DNA of 64,000 bases from Lycium barbarum (GCF_019175385.1 NC_083339.1:28177637-28241636); one strand, 5' to 3'. Positions 45,745 to 59,425 are shown, counted from the first letter of the stretch. Notes: generated from the letters alone by a model not told the origin. Numbers and translations are program-made.

Positions 45745-46683
45745 TGAAAATGCAAGGGGTGGGGGGGGGGGGTGAATTGTAAATTTTTTGATCTGTTAGT
45801 TGACTAGGTTGAATCGGTAGTTGACTGTTTGCTCAGATAATGCTAAAGTAAAGTACAGAAGATAAATGATACAGGTATTTTATACTGGTTCAGATTCAAT
45901 GTGAATCCTAGTCCAGTTCCCTTGGGTTGCAAGGGTGTTCTCTACAGCTCTTTGTTAAAGGTTTGGTACAATGGAGGTTTGAATGGAGTTTCTACGTCTA
46001 CACTCAAATCACTCTTAGTCTTTTTGATACAAAGCATCACAAGCTATATTATAACTCTCCTTTCTTTTTTCTTACACTATAAATCACTCAGACATATAAT
46101 GTTTATGAAAAGTAAAGCAGAGCACTAAGGTAATGAGACTAAGCATCCTGTTATTTTTGTAAAGCAGCCCTTTTATGGCTGTTCAGGCTCTTCACGCAGA
46201 GAAATCAACCCAAGGGATTTGATCCTTGGAAAAAGGAATTAGTGATCCTATTTCATAGAATAAGGCTGGAGCTGTTGCTTCTTTCCTTGTGTGATGAGGC
46301 CGCATAAATCAATCATCAAGATCGTTACATGCCCAGAATATTCCGTTTTTAATGCGCAGATATCCTTTCCTTCCTTGAACTGATTTTGCACTGCTAGAGC
46401 GTATCTTGTCAATCCCCACAATATTTATAATATCGCAGTATCCAATTGTAGGGCGGGGAAGTTTTCACTGAGTTCAACTTGTGTAAGCCCATCTCGTCTG
46501 ATTTCACTTGTGTAAGCCCATCTCGTCTGATCAGTTGACTTGTCCTTGCAAGCTCCCCCTGAACAGTTGACTCTTGTAAGCCCATCGCGTTTGGGCTGCC
46601 TTGTGGGCTCTTTTGTTCCTTGTACGATTCAGTTATTACAGCTGCACAAATAAAATTTTCATCATAAAAACTTGACACTTACA
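45745..46683 (-). repeat. 5' LTR of the copia fragment
   Basis: 939 bp with TG...CA ends on the minus strand; starts TGTAAGTGTCAAG at 46683 and ends CATTTTCA at 45745. Contains a tandem pair of TTCACTTGTGTAAGCCCATC-like units at about 46470-46530. Confidence 0.8.
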
Positions 46684-49600
46684 GTATGCAGACATGTTTA
46701 ATCTTGTTTAAATAGTAATTTGATCTGATTTGGATGTAATTCCTCGATGCTTAGTTTTTTTTAAGCTTAGACCAGTCCATGATTGTTGATTATGGGACTA
46801 AGAAAGTTTTAAGTTTAAGATACATCACTGAATTGAAATGTGTAATGGACAAGGATCCAATGTTGTTTTCACGTGCTTAGCTTTGGATCATGTTGGCAGA
46901 GTTGTGGTTTCATGTGTTCAAATGTGGAGATTTGAGGTCATAATTTGTTTGTTTTAGCTGGCATGAGTCTGCCCTAGGTATGGTATAGCTGCTGAAAGTT
47001 TGCTTGACATTGGCTTAGCTTAGTTGGGATTGGGTTCAATAACCTGGGATTCATTTAGAATGGAGTTAGTATAAAATAACCTGCATTAGTATGGATGGTA
47101 GATCCGGATACCTGAGTTGTTTGGGAGTATTATAGTCCTACCTTGTTGAGCCTTGATCAGACCTTGACTACAACCTGTGGAAGCAAACTAGCTAAAGTCT
47201 GAACAATATGGAAGAAGCTTCTATTAAATTTCTATCATAATTAGTTTATGGTATTTGTCTGAATATGGTGTTGTGTCTACTAATTTTTTAAAGATTAAAA
47301 GGGGCTCGGAATCTAAAAACAGTTTGGTGCTTTCTTGTTTTGAGAGATGCTCTTGTTTGAGTGTACTACCCTACGTGGATTTTTGCTGATTTTGACAACA
47401 TAAGGCAACTGGGATCTGTGTCAACTTTGGACATCCATGTTTCTTTTTGTCACTATTTTGACTATAGAAAGGTGAAGTAGGAAAATCAGAAATGTTTTCT
47501 CTTTTCTCCTAAATCAGTCTAAAAATAAGAATGTTTGTTGTCTTTTTGCCCAATCTTCATGATCTTTAGAGATTAAAGTCATTCTGGAATCAGAATCTAG
47601 TGCCAAGTTGATTAGTAGACTAATTGATGTTATTTTTGATGTGGTACTTAGTTTAAAACTAGTTTGAAACGGGTTTAGTGATGGTACATGTGTGGCCATA
47701 AGTGCTCATGGGCAAACCATAAACCACTTGGTGCAGATGAGTCTTTTAAAGGTACCTTGAGAGTGGATGAAAGGGGAAAATCAATTTAACTTGGTTCATG
47801 TTGCCTTTCCTCCAAATAAAAGGTACCATGACACACTCTGCATGTCCATAGGGTGAGTGTTTGCTATGTGAGTACCCTTGGCCTTCCAGTTCCATCATTT
47901 TGATCAAAGCAAGAGGAGAAAAAGGGCTTAATTTTGCCTTAAAAGATTAACAGAGCCATAAGTCAAGTCTGCCACTTGTAAAATGCTTGATTCTGCAAGT
48001 AAGAGGGATTTAGATTTAATTAAAGGTCTTGTGGGTTAATTGGCTTTAAAAATAAAGGTAAAAGAAGTAAGGTTTGAAATTTTGTTTTAAAGGAACTCTG
48101 TATCCTCTTTGTATGTTACTTCCTCTTCTGGATTTGAATATTAAACTTTCTTATGAGTATGGTTAATCTGTGAAGTCATGAATCATTCCATGTCATTTGG
48201 TCTGTTTGAAACTACCAAGCCTTAGGCTTTTGTATCATGTTGTTGGGTATTTGAATACTCTTCTATGGTCTCTCTTGTTTGAATAAACGCATTATATCAT
48301 CATATCAATTCATGGATGTGGTAGTTGACCCCTTTCTTCTTTTTATTTCACCTAAACCTCAACACATGTATGTCTTGTGTGTCTTTCTGAGCATTGCCTT
48401 GCTTCTACTAAAATTTGATTGGGATTTAAAAACCAACCTTGTGTTATCTCTGGATGTTTTGGACCTGAGTTGAATACTATCCTGCCTATGCTGAACCTGC
48501 AGCTCAAAATCTGTGTTTTGTATTCCTGCACTTGCCTTGTGTCTGATTTGATCAAGTCCCTTTCTAGCACATAGATTTAAAGATTTTGAAGATGAAAAGA
48601 GTTTGGTTCTTCTGCAAGAAAAACTTGATGTTCTCTTTAATATACATTAGCTCTGTCTTGTGCGAGTCTTGCCAATATCATGATATACAAGGAGATTACC
48701 TAATTTTAGGGATGTTTTTTTTTTCTAACTTGATTAAGAGGAAGTAAAACAAGAAACTGAGCCCACATAGTTCTGATTAGTTGTGAAACTTATGCATATA
48801 CTTGTTTGAGCTTGCCACGATCAAATGAGATTAAGACCATTCATAATCAGAAGGGTGGGGTAGTGTGATTGAGGAGGTAGAAACCTATGTCATTTGGTCT
48901 AAATGTTTAGCTGAACTGGTTGAGGATTTAAGGCAATTTGGGGACTAGTCTTAGGCTTCCCCTGGTGTCCTACCATGCTGGAAGTTCATGAAACCTCTTG
49001 GATCTTATGTGGTATCAGGAATACGGATGGTGACGACCCACCCCCTTATTGCCTAGACCTCTACCTTTGAAGCCCAGTGACTGTATGTATATCTATGCGT
49101 ATTTCATCTTTATTTTTGTTTTCAATTGGTGTGTATGTGTGTGTATGTATCTTGCATAAGTTTAATTAATTATGTGATAAGTACAGTAAATATAAACTAA
49201 TCGGCCCCGTCTTTTTCCTCCCTCTTCACTGCATGGCCATTCAGGTCAAGATACAGCCAACCTATTGGGCCAAAGGCCCAATAGGAAACTTCTTTTCAAA
49301 AAAAAAAATCACTAAGTCCGCGAAGATGGAAAGAAATATACGCACGCGTAGAAGGCCCAGCCACGGGTGAAAATAGATAACTAGGGGCTTGGTACGCCCC
49401 TAGCCTTCCCTTCTCACTATATTTCTGTTATCTTCTTTATGTGTATAATTTATTTGTATTTGTATGTGAAATTCCTTGTAAAAACTCATATACATATAGT
49501 GGAATCCTTATTGTATGAACTAGTCGTCTTAGGATAACCGTGCCTATGCCATTTAGATTGACCTTAAGTCCCCAAAACGACTTTCAAAACCCGAACTCGG

Positions 49601-50685
49601 CATAACTGTTTTCTCAAATAAAAATAGAAAAGTAGCGGACCCGTTTTAATACAAGTTAAAAAAGGGGGTCTCAACATTATAAACACTGTGATGTTTCCTT
49701 TCAAAATCGAATCAGATTTCTTTGAAAAATTAAGGGATGTATTCTTGTTTTTTTTAAAAAAAAATCAATTAAGTTTTCAGATCTAAACAAAGAATGAAGA
49801 TAAATGTTTTGGACCAGATCCAGGTAATAAGAAATTTGCAAGTTTTGGCCATGAGCCTACTGATTTTCTTTCAGAAAAAACGATTGAGGCAAAAATAGGC
49901 TAATCCCAACTGAGTTTCAAAAAAAAATATGGTAGGGGATCTGGCCGAACCTAGAAGATTCAACCCCTGTTTTACAAAGTCACATTCTGGCCTTTTAAAC
50001 TCAAACGTTAAAATGAATCTTATATATTCATCCATGGAATCATGATAAACAAAACCATTTTGTAAACTGAAGTTGTACATGAATAATAAAACATTCATAA
50101 GTACAGGGTTTTAGAATAAGGCGTTCTAAACGTGTTATACGGATTGGCCCGAAGCTAAGTATGAGGACTAAGTATGAACAAAAGAAAAAATGGACATACA
50201 CTTTATATATATTAAAACTAAGGCATTTTATAAACCAAAATACACTATCCTTATATATATAAAAGGAGGCTATTCTTACCTGGATGTTACAAAATCCAAA
50301 ACTAAATACCCTATATATAAAGGGGATATATTCAAATTCTTCCAAAACGATATGCAAATGACAAAATTTTATGAATACGGGAATAAAAACTAAATAAACA
50401 GTTCATTCAAATACTCATACATTGCAATTCGAAGGTCAACCGTATAGTATGGAATCTTAATACTAGGGTGCCTAACACCTTCCCTAGGGATCACTAGAAC
50501 CCTTACCTAGAAATTTGGATTACGAAGGATTTATCACTGTATATGAATAAATCTTTCACCCTTGTTTTTCCTAATTTCCTAAAAATTAGGTGGCGACTCT
50601 TTTAAAATAAATCCCGAAAGAGCACCAACAAGTTCGAAGTAGCTTTTCGAGCGCTAACCCCGCCCGCGAAATGTGAATCATAACA

Positions 50686-52707
50686 AATACAATGCTGTGT
50701 ACACATGTACTCCGGACGAAAATCTCCACATCTCGGTCGCACAAACGATGGGGGACCTGCGAAGTCCATGTACCTCACGGTTCCAGCAACAACCTCGGAT
50801 ACCGCTACCTCACGATTTCGGCAAAAACCTTGGCAATAGCTACGCATAACCTCGATTCCGGGACAACCATCGGATATCGGTCCTCACATCACTCTCATCC
50901 AACTAAGCCCAGCTCATCACAGTGTTTCCTCAAGTATCATCAATGTATCAACATTATATCATGAAGGATGAGAATGCGTGGAATGTATGAGTTCAATGTC
51001 AATAATCATATCAATATCACAAGTACCATGCATGGGCACACAAAGAATATCATGAAAAGGCTACACAATAAGCCATAATAGAAAAATATCCTCGTATCAA
51101 ACGTCAACAAGTAAGATACAACAAAATCACGATCAAGATATATCAATAGTCTCCAATATCTACTATTTCCATGTGGCATCAAGCCAACAACAATAGAACA
51201 AAACAAGTCAAAACACAACGGGGTTGCTAACCCCAATCACACAATAGGGCCCAACCTAAGACAATATCCAACCCAACTTCATACCTAAAGGTTTGCATGC
51301 TTTCCCCGATAATATCATCTAAATATATGCTTTGCTAAATGAAGTCTCACCATAGGGTAAACTGTAACCTACCTGGAAGGCCGAACATCAATATCACCAA
51401 TAATCACACCTTAGCCTTTCCTTTCCTTTGAGCCTCAAGATCAAGAAATTCTAAGAATATTCGAATCATGGAATTAGAATCAAGAAGAACATCAAACAAC
51501 CCCTATTTCTATTCAAGAACCAAATCCCCAACCTATGGAATAGGGTTTATAAACTAGAAGGGTGAAATTAGGAATCTAAAGGTCCCAACATGAAATTAAA
51601 CCTCTAGGTGATCAATTCCCATCAATAGCAAGCTAGAATAATGAACAATTCACTCAATTTCATATTCTAGGCAACCCCCCCCCCCCCCCCCCAAAAAAAA
51701 AAAAAAATTGGGTATAAACCCTAACTTCCAATTCCATGAAGTAGCCACTAATTCGGAAAAAGTTATGAAATAAAGGATTATAATCATCAATTAAATCTTA
51801 AAGAGGCTAACCCAGCCAACAATTCATTATTTAAAAGCGTAGCAGGAATAACTCATTAAACCCACTTTTAACCTTCAATCACTTAATGAACTATCAAGAT
51901 AAATGGACTATAAGGTGATTAAGGACAATGGAATAGTAAAGGGATTAGAAGAACTTACCACCAAGAATATCCTAGAATTGCTCCCAAAAGCCCAGATTTT
52001 GGAATAGTAATAAATGAGGGACTTAGGACATTTAACACTTCATTTATTGACTTAACTGCCCGACACTCGCTTCCGCGGCCATCAGGCCGCTTCAGCGTCA
52101 GCGCTTCGGCGGTCCCTTGATCGCAATAACGGTCAAGCCAGAATTGCACAGGACGCTTCAGTGGCAGGGTGACCGCTATAGCGGTACCACTGCCGCAGTG
52201 CTGGTGCAACCAAAGCAGGCACTAGACACCAGAAAAGTCTCCAAGTTTTCACAACTCAATTCGAATTTCCAACTAACTCCCGAGGCCATCTGCTCACATA
52301 CCAGATATGCAAACATACACAAAAACACGCTGCAAACGCACTCGTGGCCTCGGAATTCCCAAAGGAGGTCTCGTTGACCGAGTCAACCTCCGATACCTTA
52401 ATTTTCAAATTTCCAACCCAAGTCCCAAAATGCACCTGAGTGCATTGGGAACCGAACTAGATATACACACAAGTTCTAAATGACCATCTGAATCTCTCAG
52501 AATCGATGAATTTTTTAGAAAGATCCGTTTATCAAAAAGTCAACTTTGAGTCAACTCTTTTTTCGCTTAAATCCAAATTTTCCCAAAAAGTCACCCAAAT
52601 CAAATCCGAGCATCTCCGGAAGCGTGTCAACAGTCCCCTCGAGTCAAACGTGAGCTAACAAGCTCGGGGAAAGGTCAGACAGTGTCGAAAGGACTATAAC
52701 GACCAAG
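50686..52707 (-). repeat. 3' LTR of chromovirus A, main part
   Basis: No ORF supported. It holds GTTGACTTT-type sequence, a GC-rich patch at about 52060-52210 with the palindrome CCGCTATAGCGG, and an 18-base C run at 51675-51692. The left end is cut by the 3' end of the main Ogre at 50685. Confidence 0.7.
51675..51692 (-). repeat. C homopolymer, 18 bases (G run on minus strand)
   Basis: Uninterrupted run of C followed by a run of A. Confidence 0.95.
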
Positions 52708-55700
52708 TGTTGACACCTAATTTTTTACCTCCCATAATTTATTTTAATTGCTTAAAGTACTTGAATATTAAATGGGGAGATATATGTTTTTTTTTAGAAA
52801 ATCAGAATGATTTTATAAACTATGCTGATAATATTTTACCTTTATTGTTTAGTGAAATAATTTCTATAATAGACCATTTGGAAATTACTTTACAGCGATT
52901 AAGGATGTATTTTGCTAATTTCAACCAGGAAATAGTGTAAAATAGCTATTTATTTAATTGCTCAAATTATCATAAATTAATCAGCAAGTGTTTACCCCAT
53001 TTTAATGCAAGAAAAATGATTTTACATCCAAATTTTAATCTCTGCGTACACCATTTTATATGGACAATTCTCAAATTAATTATAATTAAATTAGATAATA
53101 AATTATGGTTATATTTTTAAATTTCTTATTATATGTTTAATTATGGATACAATTAAAATAATCAATTAGTTCGTAAAATAGGGCCTTAATTGATATAACA
53201 AAATTCACATTTTAATTCAATTAAGGCCATACTTGTAAATCCATTTTGTGAGAATCAGTTGTGTTTGTAAATTAATCGATTGTTTAATTTTAGTTAAAAT
53301 GAATCAATCCCTTTAAATGTTTACCTACTCATTAGTTTGCATTTTTTGACCTAGGGTTTTATGATTTAGGGGTTCTATTTGCAAACAAAGGGAGGACTTT
53401 TTTTGGAGATATATACATATTCACGAAAAGAACTTGATTATCTTAGTTTTGGCAAATTTTTGCTTTGAAACTCTGATTTCAGGTTATAAGTTAAAAATTT
53501 TGAGTCGTTTCTTCGTTCTGTGGCTGGGTTGTGAGGTGAAAGGAGATAAAAAAAACTTCCAATTCCAAATACTCGACTAGGGCTACGTCGTTCTGTGGCT
53601 GGGTTGTGAGGTGAAAGGAGATAAAAAAAACTTCCAATTCCAAATACTTGACTAGGGCTACGCATCCAAGAGGTAGTCTTCTTTTTGATTTCCCTTTTAC
53701 ATTTCAGTCATTTACATTCTAGTTATATGTATGATTTGATGTCTGATGTTTGCGGTTGTTTAGGATGTCTTTAGCCTTATAATGTTAGTTTTGTTTTAGT
53801 TTAATACTGTTTTACTTAGTTCTGTAGTTATTTCACCTGGTGTGCACCTACTTATTGATTATGTAGGCCTTAGGAGCTTCTTATTAAGTCATTTGGTTAG
53901 GTTATGAATCAGTAATGTCTTAATTTATGAAGACAATGGTTTTAATAAATCAGTATCTTGAAGTCATCTAGTTAAGCTGTGGTATTTCTTGGTTTGAGAT
54001 GTGATCTGTGTTGTTCAAAACTATTTAGTCATGAGTCTAAAAGTTCTTAACTTGATTGTGTTTATTTAGTTCTAAATCAATCATGATTGATAAAGTTCAA
54101 GACCTGTTTAATCATGTCGTATTTGCCTTTGTACCCTGTTAATGAGCTGTCTAAGCTTATTAAACATATATGTGGTCGGATTTAGATCACACTAACTAGC
54201 TAATATGCCCTCTGATTAAGAAGTGATGACCTGAGTTGTAATCTGCTTGTCCCTTTTTTTTTGGAATAAGTTTGTTTGGATAAGAGTCAACCATGAAAAT
54301 TATAGCACTTAACTAAGTCTAAGTCACCTGCTGTTGAATGAGACAACATGCCTTGTTTAACCTGCTAGACATCCTAGCTTGTGCATTCTGTTGGCTTTAA
54401 ATGTAACTAAGTATGACATTGTTTGTGGTATTGAACCTGAATTACTTTTTAGTTCATAAGCTTGAGAAGTGCATACCATTTGAATCTAAAATGAGAAAAT
54501 TTTGGTACTATCACATGATATTAAGTGAGGGTGAGGTTTATTACCTAACTAAGTAATTAAAAAAGGGTAGTAGATAGGCCTGAATATCTGATGGATTCAA
54601 AGTTGCTGGTCATAGAATTTTTAAAGTTCATCACCCTATTTGATTGTTTTATGAGTGTCATTTAATAGGTTTGGAGTATTTTATCATGTTGAGAACTGGT
54701 CTTGTCTGATGTTTGATTCAACTTAGCTCCTGAATTGCTGCTATGTCTTTTTCTTGTCTGAGTCCAGTTCTGTGCTCTCTGTCTGATTCACTTAATACTT
54801 TAAGGATAAATGAATATGCAATGCTTTTCAGATTAAGTCTTTTTTTGTTTAAAACTAAAACCATTTTCTTTTTCTTTTTTTGGAACACTGCATAAGAGTG
54901 AGGTATTTAATCTTAGCTCATCTAGTCATTTTTTTTTTGCTTGGCCTTGTGCTTGATTGCGTTCTTCTTTTTCTATTACAAGAATTTTAAAAAGGGGTTC
55001 GGGATGGAAGTTGATTTGTTTGGATTTAAAAATTATGCCCTTAGATTCTGGTCTGCTTCTTTATTGAGAAATTTTGGCACAAGTGTTCAATTTGTAGTTG
55101 GAACTAGTAGATTCAAAAACTGGAACATCTTTGAGGACTACTAAACCTTTTATTGGCAAATTCACCTACTGTGTTAATTTTAGGGTAGACTAATTTAAGT
55201 AATTAAGAACTTGCTATGTGGTATGCTTGATCACTTTGTTTGGCTTAATTGGTTTCACCTATTCACTAATGAGTGCTTGTCTTTCATTAAATACTGGTCC
55301 AAGAACTATGTTTCGCTAGTTCATTATAAAAGATAATTAAATGAACATCTGGGCAGTCCACTTAAGTACATTAAGGCTTATTAAGTGAATATAATAGTCT
55401 CACTATCTCATGTTGACAAGGGGAAATTGATTTTTAAACTTGGCCTTTGTTGGGAAATGTACAAATTCTAGGAATTGTTACTTATTTGATAACTTATGTA
55501 TAACACTTCATAGTAGTTAATTGTTTCTCTTTGGATATTAATCATTCATTACTTAAAATCATTTGTATGTTTTTATGGTGTTTGTTTGGAGAATGTCTTT
55601 TTGAATTGGTTAAGTGTTGGTACTATTGGACATATTGGTTATGTATTCATAACTATTGTTCATCTTCTGCTTTTGACTTGAATAGGAATACTTAAACTTC

Positions 55701-58048
55701 TCAAAAAGGTCCTGTTTGAACTTAATAGGATATAAATGATACATAATGTAGTTAAGTCTGTTAAAATACTTGCCTAGACATAGGAATTAGGAGGTTGTTT
55801 TGTTGATGCCCTTTACACACTTCATTTTTTAAAGTACTGTGAGCCTAACACATAAGTGGAGAGGTAAAACAACACTTGGGGATGAAGTTCAAACCCTCCT
55901 TGATGTCTACCATGCCTGGGGTTCTTGGAAACCCCTTGGATCTTGTGTGGCATTAGGAACAAAGGGGCAAGAGCTTTCCCTTTTTGAGCTATTTTAATCT
56001 CTCCATAGGTGTGTAACATCATGGTATGTTGGCTGGTGATGGTGTAGGGTCATTAGTTTAACATTATCCATTTATTTTTTCCTAAGAGATTCACCTCATG
56101 AACTTGTCTGTTTGCTCTTTGGTTCTGGACTTTAATTCTATTACTGATTGATTGACATGAGTTTAAAAAGAGTCTTTGATAATTTATTTTCCCTTATCTC
56201 TTCTTAATGCATTAAGTTTCTTCCATGTGCACTGGATAATATACCAACGTATACAGAATATACTTATTCTATACCCTTACAGGTGTATAGGATCGAATAT
56301 ATTCATGTATACTTAAGGTATATCACTTGTATAAGATTTCAATATTGGCTATTGCAAGTTTATTTGATATTGGGCTTGTTCTTTCTTTATTTACTATTAG
56401 ACCTTTCTCTTATATGCTGAGTGTAATATGTACTTGGCCCAATGTGTTTTGATTTTGCTAAAGTGGCTCATCCAAGCCACGAGTTTTCCTGGTTCGTCTA
56501 AGTTGGGCCTGGATTAATTTTCTGCTCAAATTATTTCTATCTTCCTAGTTATATATATACCTGCTTGTTTTGGGCTTTTAAGGTATTCAGACACAAACTG
56601 TCTATACTCAAATTCTAAACTATTTAGACATTTACTAATCCTCATCCCTTTGTGTGCTATGTGATTCGACCTAGGCCATTTGGGCCGCCTTTGCATTAAA
56701 CCTGTAGGGCTAGAGGCCCAACCACTCTTTCTTGATCGAGTCCGCTGAAGAATTAAAAAGGGAAGATAGATTATTTGAAGGCCCAACTAAAGGTGAAAAT
56801 AGTTTACCGGTGGGCTTGGTAGGTCCGCCAGCCTGAATTCTTTCCTTTATTTTCATATCTTTTCATGTACGTGTATTTGTAAAACTCTTGGAAAATATTG
56901 GAACCATATGCTCGTCTAGAATCTAGGAAATCAACGTTTAGTGCCTTAGGAAAGTCGTCAAACCTTTTTTTTTTCTTTCTAAAATTGGGATAAGGAGCAA
57001 TTTTTCACTTGGTAAACCAACTTAAATTAATTTCTTCAAAACTGTTTCAAATGACATTGTTTGTGGCAAAAAGTGTAAAAGATGGGATTTTTCTATTAAG
57101 TTCACGAAAAAGGAGTAATGACCAAATGTTTTTTGTTCTTCAAAAAATGGTAAAGTAGTGAAGCATTTGGTATTTCATTTGTGACTCTAAAGGAAGCTAT
57201 TTTGACGTTTTTCTTTGGCAAAACTCAGACTGTTTTTTGACTTGAACGTTTTTTTTAAAGAGAATTGGCACGCTTTAAATAGGTTGTAAGTTTTAACAAA
57301 TAAATCTGATAAGAAGAATAAAGGATTATTTGAGCCTGGAAGCCCAAAAACAAAGAAAAATACACTTGGACCAAATGGAGGTATGATGGACTTTGGAGTG
57401 TGGAAACGGTTAGACTTTAAGGGCTTCAAAGAGATAATTTGATCCTAAAGAGACTTTTTTTTTTTACATATACCCATATATACCTATGTATAAATGTATG
57501 AGAATACTCCATATTTTTTTTAAAAAGTAAAAACCCGTAAGAACTAAACCCATTTTATTAGGACTAGAATAGTAGCGACTCTACTCGGGAGAAATCTCGG
57601 GTGTGTCCTAGTCCGGTAATAAAGTGAGTTGAACACTTATGTGGATTTTTAAAACCAAAATCCCCTTTTTACAAGGGGAATTTTTGTTGTTTTTTTTTTT
57701 TTTTTGGAACCATGATATGAAATGAAATAAAATGACATTTTTGCGAAAAACTAAACACTTTTAAACAAATAAGTACATTAATCACACATTAAATCTCGTA
57801 GGTCAACTGTATTCTACTAATCTTTAATAGTAGGGTGCGTAAAACCTTCCCTAAGGGATCACAAGAACCCTCATCTAGAACTTTGGTACCAAAAGATTTC
57901 TCTCTGGCTTGAAAAATCTATTACCCGGTTTTCCTAGTTTTCCTTTAAATAAATTAGGTGGCGACTCTAAAAACACTAAATCCAATTAGAGCACCAACAA
58001 CCTCATAGTAACTTTTATGCCTTACCCGCATAAAAGCGAACCATAACA
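52708..58048 (+). mobile_element. 5.3-kb solo LTR of an Ogre-type element, CCAAG target duplication
   Basis: Starts TGTTGACACCTAATTTTT and ends GCGAACCATAACA. CCAAG flanks both sides (52703-52707 and 58049-58053). No PBS or internal sequence follows, so the element collapsed by LTR recombination. The 3' end shares AGGTGGCGACTC and GAGCACCAACAA with the main Ogre LTR, while the first 2 kb resemble the third LTR (61880 on) more closely. No gene inside: 5.3 kb of T-rich non-coding DNA. Confidence 0.9.
53514..53663 (+). repeat. Tandem duplication of 75 bp in the solo LTR
   Basis: Two copies (53514-53588 and 53589-53663), starting CGTTCTGTGGCTGGG, differ at about one position (CTCGACTAGG versus CTTGACTAGG). 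Confidence 0.95.
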
Positions 58049-58065
58049 CCAAGCGGGTCGTTACC

Positions 58066-59420
58066 TCAAATACCAATTAAACCATCGCTCGTCCTCAAGC
58101 GACGAAGGAAAAGGAATGGAGAAGTACCTGAATCAGCGAAGAACTGAGGAAATCGGCTATGCATATCGGACATAGTCTCCCAAGTGGCCTTCTCAACAGG
58201 ATGATGCTTCCATTGCATCTTCACAGAAGCAATCTCCTTGGACCTCGACTTTCGAACCTGCCTATCCAAAATCGCAATAGGATCCTACTCATAGATCAAA
58301 TTCTCATCAAGAAATATTGAATCCCAACGAACAATATAAGTACCATCGGCACGGTACTTCTTTAGCATAGACACATGGAATACTAGATGAACTCTCGCCA
58401 AGCCCGACGGCAAGGCTAACTCATAAGCAACATCACTCACACGGTCAAGAATCTCAAATGGCCCAATATACCTCGGACTCAACTTGCCTCTCTTCCCAAA
58501 CCTCATATACCCTTGACGGGTGACATCTTCAATAGAACCTGGTCACCAATAGCAAACTCTAAATCTCGGACCTTCCGGTCAGCATACACCTTCTGTCAAC
58601 TCTGCGCTGCCAAAAGCTTAGCCTGAATAGCCCTCACTCTCTCAACAGATCTGTACCGCAAGGTCGAACCTCAAATGTATCAAACCAGCCAACCGGAGAT
58701 CTACATCTCCTCCTATACAAAGCCTCAAAATGAGCCATATCGATACTCGAGTTATAATTGTTGTTGTATGAAAACTCTGCCAATGGAAAGTGCTGATCCC
58801 AATGACCACCAAAATCAAATAACGCAAGCTCTCAACATATCCTCGAGCACCTGAATGGTTCGCTTGGACTGCACATCGGTCTGGGGGTGAAAAGCCATAC
58901 TAAGATCCAACTGGGTAGCGAAATCCTCATGAAAAGCTCTCCAGAAATGGGAAGTGAAGATAGTACCCCGATCAGATATGATAGAAATAGGAACCCTATG
59001 CAATCTCATAATATCACGAATGTACAACTTGGATAACTTCTTCGCGGTATAGGAAATATGAACTGGAATGAAATGAGCAGACTTAGTCAACCGATCAATT
59101 ATCAGCCAAATCGAGTCAAACTTACCCAGGGTATTTAGGAGACCCACAATAAAATCCATGACAATCCTCTCCCACTTCCACTCAGGAATGGGCATCCTTT
59201 GAAGTACACCACCGGGTCACTGGTGCTCATACTTAACTTGCTGATAATTACCACACTTAGCTACGAAATTGGCTATATCCCTCTTCATCCAACGACACCA
59301 ATAGTGCTACCTCAAATCACGATACATCTTGTTCGCTCCCGAATGAATGGAATATCGAGAGCTATGGGCCTCAGTCAAAGTCAAATGAATCAAGTCACCA
59401 ACACGAGGAATGTACACGCG
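58066..59420 (-). pseudogene. Chromovirus A integrase and chromodomain, broken
   Basis: On the minus strand the core reads WERIVMDFIVGL (first Asp), SIISDRGTIF (second Asp), then TDVQSKRTIQVLEDML with Lys at the catalytic Glu position. Further on come KLSPRYIGPFEILDRVSDVA (GPY/F block) and a chromodomain-like VQWKHHPVEKATWE segment ending at 58066. Stops divide it near 58815, 58640 and 58510. The chromodomain would steer insertion to heterochromatin. Confidence 0.88.
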
Positions 59421-59425
59421 CCCCT

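Larger units (their letters stand above)
45179..46683 (-). mobile_element. Ty1/copia 5' fragment (LTR, PBS, gag start), the rest deleted
   Basis: Read on the minus strand: LTR 46683-45745 (939 bp, TG...CA), two bases, PBS TGGTATCAGAGC (45742-45731) and gag. Against the 5' Ogre LTR the host sequence leaves off at about 130 and picks up at about 429, so about 298 bp of Ogre LTR is missing together with the rest of the copia element. G run of 12 at 45761-45772. Confidence 0.88.
1..50685 (+). mobile_element. Giant Ogre/Tat-lineage Ty3/gypsy retrotransposon, left end outside window, interrupted by four later insertions
   Basis: The element has a long 5' LTR that ends at 19738, a PBS at 19741, an extra ORF1 before gag, gag, a protease/G-patch region, RT-RNase H, a second archaeal-type RNase H, integrase, a long 3' UTR with tandem repeats, a polypurine tract and a 3' LTR at 43578-50685. 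An ORF before gag, a dual RNase H and very long LTRs are established marks of the Tat/Ogre branch. Without the Tekay insertion the internal region is about 13.2 kb, and each LTR is about 5.9 kb, so the complete element would be near 25 kb. Every ORF carries stops or frameshifts, so it is dead. The 3' LTR is followed by AATAC, the expected target duplication, whose partner lies outside the window. Confidence 0.9.
43578..50685 (+). repeat. 3' LTR of the Ogre element, interrupted by a copia fragment
   Basis: Begins TGTTGACACCTAATTTTT and ends CATAACA. From 45051 it matches the 5' LTR copy at 1 onward. The piece at 45179-46683 is foreign. The stretch ACCCTAGTGCCGCC at about 44647 is shared with the third LTR at about 62774. 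It also holds the empty sites of the MITE (49786) and Helitron (50253/50254). Confidence 0.93.

Noticed and set aside
25474..46688. Shared GTATG target at the Tekay B and copia insertions taken as a common target preference
   Set aside because: Five bases, two events and different superfamilies; coincidence is likely.
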